Source: Nocardioides cavernaquae
GTDB lineage: Bacteria; Actinomycetota; Actinomycetes; Propionibacteriales; Nocardioidaceae
Direction of reading: 5' to 3'
Length of the DNA stretch: 64,000 nt
Assembly (NCBI RefSeq): GCF_003600895.1
Contig: NZ_QYRP01000002.1
Coordinates: forward strand, 1-64,000
A program made the position numbers and the translations under genes. The number at the start of each line of letters is the position of its first letter. Within the stretch, counting starts at the first letter, position 1. Of this stretch, positions 25,059 through 33,716 are shown in pieces. The notes under the pieces are model-generated. The model worked only from the letters and a program-made list of their open reading frames with translations, had not been told where the DNA came from and did no database searches.

Positions 25059-25535
25059 ATGGCCGGGATCGACGTGAAGGCACCACTGACGGTGACCCAG
25101 GTCGCCGAGCGCAGCGGGTTTGCGGCGTCAGCCCTGCGCTACTACGAGGCACAGGGCCTGATCAACGCATCGCGTACGCCGGGTGGCCGACGCGTCTACG
25201 ACCGCGAGGTCCTGCGACGGCTGGCCTTCATCCGTGCAGCGAGCAACGTCGGCCTCACCCTCGACGAGATCCGCAGCGAGCTCGACACGCTCCCCTCGGG
25301 CCGCACGCCCAACAAGGCCGACTGGCACCGGATCTCGAAGCACTGGCGCACGCGACTCGACGAGCAGCTGCGAGCCCTGGAGCGCCTGCGCGACGGTCTC
25401 GACTCCTGCATCGGCTGCGGTTGCCTGTCGCTGAAGCACTGCGGCATCGCCAACCCGGCCGACGTCGCGGCGACCTACGGCGAGCCGGGCGCGGCGTACC
25501 TGCCCGAGGTGCTGCGTCGCACCCCGGGCAGGTGA
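25059..25535 (+). CDS. soxR: Redox-sensitive transcriptional activator SoxR
   Basis: A 158-aa MerR-family regulator. The N-terminal winged helix-turn-helix includes LTVTQVAERSGFAASALRYYE, then the dimerisation helix and the [2Fe-2S] cluster motif CIGCGCLSLKHC with four cysteines spaced C-x2-C-x-C-x5-C, as in E. coli SoxR. The cluster is therefore intact and oxidation by redox-cycling molecules should switch on the target promoter. ATG at 25059. The operator at 25024-25039 lies directly upstream, with the SDR/QueA-like operon divergent. Confidence 0.95.
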   Translation: MAGIDVKAPLTVTQVAERSGFAASALRYYEAQGLINASRTPGGRRVYDREVLRRLAFIRAASNVGLTLDEIRSELDTLPSGRTPNKADWHRISKHWRTRLDEQLRALERLRDGLDSCIGCGCLSLKHCGIANPADVAATYGEPGAAYLPEVLRRTPGR

Positions 25536-25539
25536 CGCG

Positions 25540-27003
25540 TCAGCGCGGGTCGTCGGTCGGGTCGACGTCCATGTGGTCGATGTCGACGAAGTGCGGCGGC
25601 TCGTCGTCCTTGTTGACGACGCGGTTGATCAGCCACGTCACCAGCCACAGCCCCACCCCGATGAGCATCAGGCCACCAGCGATCTTGTAGACCACGCCGT
25701 CCCGATCGACCCATGGACCGACCAGGTAGAGGCACAGGAGCGCCGCGACGTAGGGCATCCACCGCGGCGTCGTGAAGAACGACTCGTCGTGGTCCGCGCG
25801 GCGGGTGCGCAGGACGACACAGGCCACGTTGACCACCGTGAAGACGCACAGGAGGAGCAGCGCGGTGGTGGACGACAGGTTCGCGACGACGTTGCTGTCC
25901 GGGTCGCTGGTGACGTACCAGATCAGCAGGAGCGCGAGGACGGTGCTGAAGAGGATCGCCGCCCAGGGACTACGGCGACCCGCGAGAACAGCACCGAGCT
26001 GCTTGGGGAGCACCCGCTGGTTCGCCATGCCGTAGACGAGGCGCGAGGCCATGAGCATGTTGATCAGGGCCGTGTTGGCCACCGCGAAGACCGCGAGGAA
26101 CGGGAAGATCTTGTCGATCGGGAAGTCAGGCGAACCCTTGTGCACGACCTCCAGGAGAGCGCGTCCCTCCGACTCACGGATGCTCGCCAGCTCAGCCGGG
26201 CTGAGCACGCTGACCACGGAGACGGCGACCAGCATGTAGAGGATGACCGCGATCCCCAGGCCCATGAGCATGGTGCGCGGGAAGATCTTCTGCGGCTCCT
26301 TGGTCTCCTCGACCATGTTGACCGAGTCCTCGAAGCCGACCATGGCGAAGAAGGCGATCGAGGTGGCCGCGGTGACCGCAAAGACGAAGCCCATGCCCTC
26401 GTAGTCGTTGAAGTTCACCAGCTCACCCATGTCGGCCTTGCCCTGGGCGATCACCCAGAACCCGACACCGATCACGATGGTGAGGGCGGTCATCTCGACG
26501 ATCGTGAGGATCACGTTGAACTTCACGCTCTCGCCGACGCCGCGGAGGTTGATCAGGGCGAGCAGCACCATAAAGGCCATCGCGGTGATCGTGATCGTTC
26601 CACTGCTGACCGTGCCGTCGATCCAGCCGTTGATCTCCATGCCGCCGTAGAGGTTCTGGGCGAGGGTGTTGGCCGAGGTCGAGGCGCTGGTGATGCCCGA
26701 ACAGATGACGGCGAACGTGACCAGGAAGGTCACGAAGTGGATGCCGAAGGCCTTGTGCGTGTAGAGCGCCGCGCCTGCAGCCTGGGGGTACTTGGTGACG
26801 AGCTCCAGGTAGGAGAACGCGGTCAGCGTTGCCACGACGAAGGCCAGGAGGAAGGGCAGCCAGAGCAGGCCACCGACGTACCCGGCCATGGTGCCGGTCA
26901 CGGCGTAGACGCCGGCACCGAGGATGTCGCCGACGATGAAGAGAAGCAGGAGCCCTGGTCCAAGGACCCGCTTCAGTTCCGGTTTTTCTGCGGTCTGGGT
27001 CAT
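25540..27003 (-). CDS. APC-superfamily amino acid permease
   Basis: A 487-aa transporter with about twelve membrane segments. The first helix carries the APC signature GPGLLLLFIVGDILGAGVYA, an unwound substrate-binding stretch with Gly/Ala-rich turns, and helix 6 has TSIAFFAMVGFEDSVN. The form resembles amino acid/polyamine exchangers of the YfnA/CAT type. Substrate cannot be told. ATG 27003 has a GGAAGGA site upstream. It is oriented away from murL, with a 78-bp gap that must hold both promoters, and converges on soxR. Confidence 0.88.
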   Translation of the reverse strand: MTQTAEKPELKRVLGPGLLLLFIVGDILGAGVYAVTGTMAGYVGGLLWLPFLLAFVVATLTAFSYLELVTKYPQAAGAALYTHKAFGIHFVTFLVTFAVICSGITSASTSANTLAQNLYGGMEINGWIDGTVSSGTITITAMAFMVLLALINLRGVGESVKFNVILTIVEMTALTIVIGVGFWVIAQGKADMGELVNFNDYEGMGFVFAVTAATSIAFFAMVGFEDSVNMVEETKEPQKIFPRTMLMGLGIAVILYMLVAVSVVSVLSPAELASIRESEGRALLEVVHKGSPDFPIDKIFPFLAVFAVANTALINMLMASRLVYGMANQRVLPKQLGAVLAGRRSPWAAILFSTVLALLLIWYVTSDPDSNVVANLSSTTALLLLCVFTVVNVACVVLRTRRADHDESFFTTPRWMPYVAALLCLYLVGPWVDRDGVVYKIAGGLMLIGVGLWLVTWLINRVVNKDDEPPHFVDIDHMDVDPTDDPR

Positions 27004-27080
27004 CAGACGTCCTTCCGGAGGGGTGAGGTGGCACCACTCTGGCCTCACGCGCACCGTCGCGCAACGCCCCGCGCCCTAGG

Positions 27081-28439
27081 ATGGAGCGCGTGACCGACCT
27101 GCACGCTGACCTGCTCGGGGCCGACCCGCGCACGCTCACCTTCCACATCGACGAGCCGCAGATCAGCGAGGACGGCCAGAAGGTCGAGCTTCCCTTCCGG
27201 GTCACGGGTCCGTCCGATGAGGTGTCGTTCGTCGAAACGGTGACGCTGCCTTCCATCGATGACCCTCGGCCGGTCGATGACGCCTTCCGCGCTCTCACCC
27301 GGCTCCTCGCGCTTGCCGCAGGCACGTCGTACTACAAGGCCTTCGTGCCGTCGGTGATCTCGGTGGCCAGTGGTCTCAACCCTGCCGAGCGGGTCTTCCT
27401 GGCCGAGGTGGTCACGGGCGGGTTGGCCGAGTTCGCCTACCGCAACGACCTGCCCGACGCGCTCTTCCCTACGATCGAGGCGCCCGAGCTGGCTGCTCCC
27501 CCGTCGGCACCCGCCGTCGCACCGACGCACGACCGGGCACTCGTCGCGGTCGGCGGCGGCAAGGACTCGATCGTCACCCTCGAGGCCGTACGCCGCGTGG
27601 CCGACGTACGCCTCTTCTCCGTCAACTCCTACGAGCCGATCACCCGCACGGCCGAGGCGTCGGGCCTGCCGATCGACACCGCACGACGCTCCATCGATCC
27701 GCTGCTGTTCGCGCTCAACGACGCCGGCGCCCACAACGGGCACGTGCCGGTGACCGCGATCAACTCGATCATCGCCTGCCTCACCGCCCTCCGGGGCGGC
27801 CAGGACACGGTGGTCTTCGCCAACGAGGCCTCGTCGTCCTACGGCAACCTGCAGTGGCACGGCGTCGAGGTCAATCACCAGTGGAGCAAGGGCATTGGCT
27901 ACGAGGAGCTGCTGCGGTCGCAGGTCTCGCCCTACGGCGTCGACTACGTCTCGTTCCTCCGGCCGCTGACGGAGCTGGCGATCATCCGCCGCTTCGCCTC
28001 CTTGGGCTACCTGGACGTGTTCACGTCCTGCAACCGCGCCTTCCACCTCGAGGAGTCGCGTCGCCGCAACTGGTGTGGCGAGTGCCCGAAGTGCGCGTTC
28101 GTCTTCCTGATGCTGTCGCCCTTCGTGCCGCAGACGCAGATGGACTCGATCTTCGGCAAGGACCTCTTCGCCGACGAGCTGCTGCGGCCTCTGTTCCTGG
28201 ACCTGCTCGCGATCGGTGACGGGCACAAGCCCTTCGAGTGCGTGGGCGAACCGAGCGAGTGCCGCGCGGCGTACACACTGCTGCAGGACCACCCCGACTG
28301 GTCCGCGCATCCCTTCGTGGTCGACCCGGAGCTGAAGGTGGCCGTGGTGTCACCTGCCGAGGTGGAGGCGCTGTTCAGCTTCTCAGACGAGCACTTCCTC
28401 ACCGGCGAGCTCGAGAAGGCCGCGCGTGCGGTTCTCTGA
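27081..28439 (+). CDS. murL: UDP-N-acetylmuramoyl-L-alanyl-L-glutamate epimerase MurL
   Basis: A 452-aa enzyme that, in characterised homologues, uses ATP and Mg to invert the terminal L-Glu of UDP-MurNAc-L-Ala-L-Glu to D-Glu. A PP-loop type nucleotide motif GGGKDS is at residues 158-163, and a cysteine cluster CGECPKC at 332-338 matches the family. Its reading frame overlaps that of MurD2 by 14 bp. Together they bypass the usual glutamate racemase and D-Glu-adding MurD. Start ATG 27081; a GTG at 27090 is possible. The pair is known from Xanthomonas and some actinobacteria. Confidence 0.88.
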   Translation: MERVTDLHADLLGADPRTLTFHIDEPQISEDGQKVELPFRVTGPSDEVSFVETVTLPSIDDPRPVDDAFRALTRLLALAAGTSYYKAFVPSVISVASGLNPAERVFLAEVVTGGLAEFAYRNDLPDALFPTIEAPELAAPPSAPAVAPTHDRALVAVGGGKDSIVTLEAVRRVADVRLFSVNSYEPITRTAEASGLPIDTARRSIDPLLFALNDAGAHNGHVPVTAINSIIACLTALRGGQDTVVFANEASSSYGNLQWHGVEVNHQWSKGIGYEELLRSQVSPYGVDYVSFLRPLTELAIIRRFASLGYLDVFTSCNRAFHLEESRRRNWCGECPKCAFVFLMLSPFVPQTQMDSIFGKDLFADELLRPLFLDLLAIGDGHKPFECVGEPSECRAAYTLLQDHPDWSAHPFVVDPELKVAVVSPAEVEALFSFSDEHFLTGELEKAARAVL

Positions 28440-29742
28440 CCTGGCCGGGCGCCGCGTCGCGGTGTGGGGGCTCGGGCTCGAGGGATCGGCGGTCGTCCGC
28501 CACCTGCGTGCGCTCGGGGTCTCGCCCGTCATCGCCCTGCCTGAGGCGGTCGAGGCACCGGAGGCCGAGCCGTCCGCCGTGGTCGGCGCTGCTGCGATCG
28601 CCGCCCTCGAGGCCGCCGAAGTCGTCGTCAAGTCACCGGGCATCCCGGTCGCGGCCGACCTCTACCGGCACCTTGCCCTGATCGGTGTCGAGTTCACCAG
28701 CGCGACGGATCTGTGGCTCTCCTCCAATGCGGGCCGCGCAATCGGCGTGACCGGCACCAAGGGCAAGTCCACGACGGCGTCAGCCATCGCCCACGTGCTC
28801 GCCGTCGCAGGGGCCCCCGCGGTGGTGGCTGGCAACATCGGCGTGAGCCTCCTCGACTCCCCCGACTCCGGGACAGTCGTGGCGGAGGTGTCGAGCTACC
28901 AGGCTCAGTCGATCACGGTGTCTCCGCGCGTCGCGGTCGTGACCTCGCTCTTCCCCGAGCACCTGCCCTGGCACGGCTCCGAGGCGGCGTACTTCTCGGA
29001 CAAGCTCCGGCTCGTCTCGCAGGGCGCACAGCACGTCATCGCCCCGGGAGCGGACGAGCGCCTCGTCGCCCGGATCCGCGCGGTGCTGCCGGCCGGCGCG
29101 ACCCTGCACCTCACTGGCCCCTCGACCGTGTACGCCGACGCGGCAGGCCTGCACTGGCCGGGCGTCGGCTCGCTCCCTTCGTCGGAGCTGCCACTGCTCG
29201 GTGTGCACAACGCGGGCAACCTCGCCCTTGCTGTTCTGGCATCGTCCGTCGCCGACGCGTCCCTCGCACCTGAGGCGTTGCTGGCTGCGATCCCGACGTT
29301 TGCCGCGCTCGACCACCGCATGACGACCGTCCCCTCGCGCGACGGCCGCCGGTGGATCGACGACTCCCTCGCCACCGCACCCGAGGCCGTCGTCGCCGCG
29401 CTCTCCGTCTTCCCGGACCAGCCGGTTGCGTTGATCCTGGGCGGCTCGGACCGCGGACTCGACATGACCTCGCTGGCGTCGTACCTCCAGAGTCGGTCCG
29501 CGCCCGTCCACCTGTTGCTGATCGGCGCCGCCGGCGCCCGGTTCGGCGACGAGCACGCCGACGGGCTGGGGCATCCCGCCACCCTCTTCGGCTCCATGGC
29601 CGCCGCGGTCGCGTGGGGGCTGTCCCCCGGCAACCCGGCTTCGGTCGTCCTGCTCTCCCCCGGCGCCCCGAGCTTCGACGAGTACGCCAACTACGCCGAC
29701 CGTGCGCGCCATCTGCGGGAACTGGTCGCCCCGATCAGCTGA
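28426..29742 (+). CDS. murD2: UDP-N-acetylmuramoyl-L-alanine:L-glutamate ligase MurD2
   Basis: A 438-aa Mur ligase. An N-terminal Rossmann-like domain (WGLGLEGSAV) is followed by the ATP-binding GTKGKST at residues 110-116, the central domain with VVAEVSSYQ and the C-terminal domain with DDSLATAPEAVVAAL and LILGGSDRGLD. Overall it is MurD-like. Overlap with murL marks it as the MurD2 branch, which adds L-Glu rather than D-Glu. It starts with GTG at 28426 inside the end of murL. Without murL this would be called MurD; the true dcw-cluster murD is expected left of the window and cannot be seen. Confidence 0.88.
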   Translation: MRFSDLAGRRVAVWGLGLEGSAVVRHLRALGVSPVIALPEAVEAPEAEPSAVVGAAAIAALEAAEVVVKSPGIPVAADLYRHLALIGVEFTSATDLWLSSNAGRAIGVTGTKGKSTTASAIAHVLAVAGAPAVVAGNIGVSLLDSPDSGTVVAEVSSYQAQSITVSPRVAVVTSLFPEHLPWHGSEAAYFSDKLRLVSQGAQHVIAPGADERLVARIRAVLPAGATLHLTGPSTVYADAAGLHWPGVGSLPSSELPLLGVHNAGNLALAVLASSVADASLAPEALLAAIPTFAALDHRMTTVPSRDGRRWIDDSLATAPEAVVAALSVFPDQPVALILGGSDRGLDMTSLASYLQSRSAPVHLLLIGAAGARFGDEHADGLGHPATLFGSMAAAVAWGLSPGNPASVVLLSPGAPSFDEYANYADRARHLRELVAPIS

Positions 29743-29859
29743 GGCGCCGCCTGCCCTGGACGTCGGGTTGGTCTCACCTGTCCGGAATCTGTAGTGGGCA
29801 ACCGTTTGTCCACGTACGCTCCGAGGCGCCCACCCCCTCACGACTTCGGGAGTTCCTTC

Positions 29860-30498
29860 ATGCGCTTTTCCAAGGCCAGCTTCGTCGCTGGCGCGGCCGC
29901 CGCTCTGGTGCTCGGCTCCGGCACGGCTTTCGCCGCGACCGGTGGCAAGTTCATCCTCGGCAAGGCGAACACCGCCACCACGGTCACCACGTTGACGAAC
30001 AACTACGGCACCGCACTGACGCTGAACTCGAAGGCCGGCCAGCCGTCGCTCCGCGTCAACCGCAACGTCAAGGTTCCGAACCTGAACTCCGACCTGCTCG
30101 ATGGCAAGGACTCGACCGCCTTCGCGCTCAAGTCTGGCCAAGTGGGCACCATCGTGGGCTGGGGCTACTACATCAACTACAACGACAGCAACGTCCCGGC
30201 CTTCGTTGCTGCTGACGCAACCTGCCCTGCAGGAACCAAGCTGGTGGGCGGTGGCGGCGAGGACTACACCGACGGCGGCAGCCTCTGGGTCACGGCGCCC
30301 TTCGGCAATGCCTGGAGCGTCGCGTCGAGCTGGTCTCCGGCTCCCGAGACCGAGGGTGGCAGCGACTACCCCGACCCGTCCGAGCTCCTCATCGCCACCG
30401 CTCAGTGCTGGAACCCGACCGGAGCCGTGCCCGGGGCCCAGCCGATGCCTCGCAAGGCGATGCAGGAGCGCGTCGCGGCGCGGATGGCCGCACGCTGA
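29860..30498 (+). CDS. Secreted protein with LDGKDS-type motif
   Basis: A 212-aa exported protein of unknown function. A clear signal peptide covers about residues 1-26 (MRFSKASFVAGAAAALVLGS then AFA-A). The mature part has low-complexity Thr/Asn stretches, then LNSDLLDGKDSTAF, a motif that recurs in actinobacterial surface proteins and in phage or tail-fibre-like proteins, followed by a compact region with two spaced cysteines (TCPAG, QCWNP) and an alkaline tail. The gene stands alone after murD2 with a 117-bp upstream gap and a strong terminator after it. Confidence 0.8.
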   Translation: MRFSKASFVAGAAAALVLGSGTAFAATGGKFILGKANTATTVTTLTNNYGTALTLNSKAGQPSLRVNRNVKVPNLNSDLLDGKDSTAFALKSGQVGTIVGWGYYINYNDSNVPAFVAADATCPAGTKLVGGGGEDYTDGGSLWVTAPFGNAWSVASSWSPAPETEGGSDYPDPSELLIATAQCWNPTGAVPGAQPMPRKAMQERVAARMAAR

Positions 30499-30524
30499 CC
30501 GCTCGTTCCGTTTGCGCCACCGAT

Positions 30525-30555
30525 CATGCCCGCGACTCATCAAGTCGCGGGCATG
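30525..30555 (+). terminator. Stem-loop terminator after the secreted-protein gene
   Basis: CATGCCCGCGACT at 30525-30537 pairs perfectly with AGTCGCGGGCATG at 30543-30555 around a 5-base loop, giving a 13-bp GC-rich stem 27 bases after the stop at 30498. There is no U-run, as is usual in high-GC actinobacteria. The rest of the gap to the next gene (30556-30762) shows nothing further that I can identify. Confidence 0.8.
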
Positions 30556-30762
30556 AGGCATTGGCGACCACTCCGTGGAGCGTCGGGTCAAGTGATTGCC
30601 AGCGCCAGACGGGGCGCGCGAGGTCGACGGGCGGACGTTTCAATGCCTGCGCCGCGCTGTCGAATGTGTCTTTGAAACCGTTACCTTTTCGTGATTCACA
30701 GGGTCTCTGATCAGGGCTGATCCGGGCCGGATGTTGTCGGTGGGTGGTGCTTGAGTGGGTGC

Positions 30763-32418
30763 ATGGCCAACTCGGGCACGCGGTTCTCGGAGCTGTCGCG
30801 GAGGGATCTCCTCGACAGTGCTTCTGCGCGTGAGCAGGCCCGTCGCCGGGCCGACATCGACTTGTTGTTGATCGCGCGGGAGTGGGCCATCGCCAACGGC
30901 CCCGATGTTGTGCATCTGACGAGGGCGGGCAAGCCGGGTCGTGTCCGGCTGCGGGAGTACGGCGCGACCGGCACGCCGCTGGTGGCGTCCACCGCGGGTG
31001 CTCAGCTCGCCGCGAGGATGGGCCGGTCCACCGGCACCGGGGATCGGTGGATCGCGGACGTGGTCGACATCGAGCACCGCCTCCCGAGCATCTGGACCCG
31101 CACCCTGGCCGGTGCCGTGATGCCCTCCTATGCCCGCCACGTCGCCACCCAGACCCGGGCCCTGTCGGTCGAGGCCGCGGCGTACGTCGATGCCCGCGTC
31201 GCCGAGTCGGTCGATGGGCGGATCCCGTGGGGACGGTTCGAGGCCCTGGTGGCGGCCGCGGTCACCGCTGCTGACCCCGCGGCCGCGTCGGCGCGTGAGG
31301 AAGCGAACCGCAAGGCGCGGTATGCCCACAAGCACCTGTCGAATGAGGCTGGGATGGGCATCTTCACCATCCGCACAGACGCGTTCGGGATCGCGAAGAT
31401 CGACGCCACCGTCGACTACCTCGCCCGGATCCTCAAGGACTTGGGCTCCACCGAGTGTGAAGACGACCGCCGTGCCACCGCCGCCGAGCTGCTCGCCGAT
31501 CCCGCGGCCGTGGTGAAGCTTCTGGCGGCGTACGCCGGGTGGTGCGACCGTCCCGCTGACACCGATGACGACGCGCTTGCGCTGGCGTCCGATCGTGGTG
31601 GACGCGACCAGGACGACCGCATCGTCCTCGGTGACGCCGACGCCGACCCTGCCGGTGAGTCCCGTGGCATCGTCGACGCCGCCATCAAGCTGTGGGACCA
31701 GACCCACAACAGGCCCGACGACGGGCCCACTGACAACCCCAGCGACGGGTCCGGCGACGGGCCCACCGGCGGCGCCTGCGACGGCTCGTCTGGCGGCGGC
31801 AAGCCGGTCATCGACTGGTCGCGGTTGCTGCCGACGCTGACGATCTTTGTGCACCTCTACGGCGGCCGGATCACCCAGACCCCCGACAGGACCGGCAGCG
31901 GCCGCGCCGACGGGAGCACCGGAGGACGCACGGTGGTCGGTGCCGACCGCGACGGCTCACCGGACCTGGTGCGTATCGAGGGCATCGGGGTCGTGACGGA
32001 GGCGTGGTTGCGGGGGCACTTCAGCCTGCACCCGCATCAGAAGGTGCGGTTGACTCCGGTGCTCGACATCGAAGGCCAGGCTCCGGTCGACGCCTGGGAG
32101 ATCCCTGATCGACATCGTCAGGCCGTGCGCCTGATGACGCCGGCCGACAGCTTCCCGTGGGGATCCAGCAGCACCAACCGGTCTGATGGATGGCGAAGCA
32201 TGCAGATCGACCACAACAAACCCTGGACCCCCGATATCCCCGGGTTGTCCACGATCGGCAACTACGGCCCCCTGACGCAGTTTCACCACAACCTGAAAAC
32301 CCACTGCGGGTGGGAAGTCCAGCAACCCTTCCCCGGCATCTACCTGTGGCGCGACCCCCACGGCGCCTACTACCTGGTGGACCACACCGGCACCCGCGCA
32401 CTCGGCAACACCGGCTGA
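30763..32418 (+). CDS. DUF222 protein with C-terminal HNH-like domain
   Basis: A 551-aa protein of the DUF222/13E12-type family common in actinobacteria. The helical N-terminal half (about 1-240) is followed by a Gly/Asp/Pro/Thr-rich spacer with DGPTDNPSDGSGDGPTGG, and the C-terminus resembles an HNH nuclease: QIDHNKPW gives the His-Asn pair and QFHHNLKTHCGW the final His. The Cys pairs that bind zinc in most relatives are absent, so activity is uncertain. These genes are multicopy and suspected to be mobile or nuclease remnants. ATG at 30763; an upstream in-frame TTG is less likely. Confidence 0.85.
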   Translation: MANSGTRFSELSRRDLLDSASAREQARRRADIDLLLIAREWAIANGPDVVHLTRAGKPGRVRLREYGATGTPLVASTAGAQLAARMGRSTGTGDRWIADVVDIEHRLPSIWTRTLAGAVMPSYARHVATQTRALSVEAAAYVDARVAESVDGRIPWGRFEALVAAAVTAADPAAASAREEANRKARYAHKHLSNEAGMGIFTIRTDAFGIAKIDATVDYLARILKDLGSTECEDDRRATAAELLADPAAVVKLLAAYAGWCDRPADTDDDALALASDRGGRDQDDRIVLGDADADPAGESRGIVDAAIKLWDQTHNRPDDGPTDNPSDGSGDGPTGGACDGSSGGGKPVIDWSRLLPTLTIFVHLYGGRITQTPDRTGSGRADGSTGGRTVVGADRDGSPDLVRIEGIGVVTEAWLRGHFSLHPHQKVRLTPVLDIEGQAPVDAWEIPDRHRQAVRLMTPADSFPWGSSSTNRSDGWRSMQIDHNKPWTPDIPGLSTIGNYGPLTQFHHNLKTHCGWEVQQPFPGIYLWRDPHGAYYLVDHTGTRALGNTG

Positions 32419-32432
32419 AACGGACGCGCGAA

Positions 32433-32476
32433 CATGCCGACGATCGTGCGACGAGTCTCGACGCGATCGGGGCATG
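32433..32476. terminator. Inverted repeat between convergent genes
   Basis: CATGCC at 32433-32438 pairs with GGCATG at 32471-32476, and inside it CGATCG at 32441-32446 pairs with CGATCG at 32464-32469, with short mismatches between. The structure spans the short gap between the DUF222 HNH gene (+) and the membrane protein gene (-) ending at 32481. A bidirectional terminator is the most likely role. Confidence 0.5.
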
Positions 32477-32480
32477 GAAG

Positions 32481-33716
32481 TCACATGACGCTGCGGCCGA
32501 CTGCAAGAATCTGCTGCGCCGAGAGGCCACTTAGCCCATCCGACGTCTTGAGCCGATCAACCATCACTGTGCGGTAGTTCCCAGCCACATCGACCCAGTC
32601 GAGGCGAATCACTCCGAGGCCGTTCTTCATGGTCGTCAACTGACCCATGACGCCGTGGACATCGACAGTCTCGATGTTGCTGAACGCGGGGTCCGCGGGA
32701 ACCTCGAACTTGCCGACCCCTGGATTGAAGTCGACGGTCAGGTACGTCGCCGGGTGCACCGCCAGCGACCGAGGGTTGGCCGCGAGAGCTTCCGGGGTTG
32801 CAGTGTCGGCATTCGCAGGTCCGGCCAGGCGGTATTCGTGGTGCACAACGCCGTTGTCGTACATCCAGCTGTCCTTGAGGGACGCGATTGCGGGAAGCTC
32901 CGTCGGCGCACCCAGTGTTGTAGTTGTCCGGACGGGGGGCGCGTAGACGGAGGAGTCATCAGCACCCGGGCAACTGAACGTTTCGGGATCGAAGGCTTCC
33001 GGATCCGCGACGCGAAATGTTGCGGTCCCGCCGTCTGGGGCGGTGTAGGTCGCCCGGTCGCGGCTGGCGAGCGCGAATGTGGATCCCGGAATGGGCACCT
33101 TCACGTCACCTCCATCGAGCTTCCAGAGCCGTCCGTCGAACCGCGTGTAGTCGAGGCAGCCGTAGGTCGGGACGTACACATACGTCTCGCCGATCTGAGC
33201 GGCGACCACGTGCACCGGGTGATCGAACCGCAGCCGCTGCGTGCCCTTCACGCCGAACACAAGCCGGTACTCGCCAGGCGCCACCTGAGTCTCGTGGCCG
33301 AGCGAGTTGGGCACCGTGATCGTGGTCGACAGGCGGCCGCCGTCATCGATCTGGATTCGGTCGGATCCGACGCCTTGCTCACTCGAAGCGTCGACAGTCG
33401 CAACGGTGAGATCGACCTCTGCACCAGAGAAGTCGTCCAGGCCCACGACCGTTACCTCAACCTGGGCCCCGCGCACGGCTTCCGGCGGGCTGAGGGTCAC
33501 GACAGGATTCGCGGAGCCAACTGGATCCTGCGAGGATTGCCGAGCCGCGGAAACGGCGAAGACGATCGCTGCGATCACCATGGCCGCGACAGCGAGTGCA
33601 GCGGCCGGGGCGAAGCGGCGCGACCAGGGGCGCGCTTCCAGCATTGCCTCGATGGGTGCTGGTCCGACCGGCGCACGGTCTACCAAGTCGTGAAGATGCT
33701 GCCTGATGTCAGTCAT
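32481..33716 (-). CDS. Single-pass membrane protein linked to a SigE-family sigma factor (possible anti-sigma)
   Basis: A 411-aa protein with a short cytoplasmic N-terminus (MTDIRQHLHDLVDRAPVGPA), one membrane segment at about 53-73, and a large exported part. The latter has a beta-rich region after EAVRGAQVEVTVVG, two cysteines (YGCLDY, SCPGADD) and no recognised enzyme motif. Its start overlaps the end of the upstream sigma-factor gene by 8 bp. Small-cytoplasm, one-helix proteins coupled to ECF-type sigma factors are often anti-sigma factors, but the N-terminus lacks the zinc-binding HxxxCxxC motif, so this role is inferred only. Confidence 0.65.
   Translation of the reverse strand: MTDIRQHLHDLVDRAPVGPAPIEAMLEARPWSRRFAPAAALAVAAMVIAAIVFAVSAARQSSQDPVGSANPVVTLSPPEAVRGAQVEVTVVGLDDFSGAEVDLTVATVDASSEQGVGSDRIQIDDGGRLSTTITVPNSLGHETQVAPGEYRLVFGVKGTQRLRFDHPVHVVAAQIGETYVYVPTYGCLDYTRFDGRLWKLDGGDVKVPIPGSTFALASRDRATYTAPDGGTATFRVADPEAFDPETFSCPGADDSSVYAPPVRTTTTLGAPTELPAIASLKDSWMYDNGVVHHEYRLAGPANADTATPEALAANPRSLAVHPATYLTVDFNPGVGKFEVPADPAFSNIETVDVHGVMGQLTTMKNGLGVIRLDWVDVAGNYRTVMVDRLKTSDGLSGLSAQQILAVGRSVM

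Noticed and set aside
25573-27093. A 506-codon plus-strand frame opposite the amino acid permease
   Set aside because: His/Asp/Gly-rich with no domain; the permease on the other strand has twelve membrane segments and the APC signature.
30763-32418. DUF222 HNH gene as an insertion sequence or group II intron
   Set aside because: No terminal inverted repeats, target duplications, transposase or reverse transcriptase motifs were seen around it.
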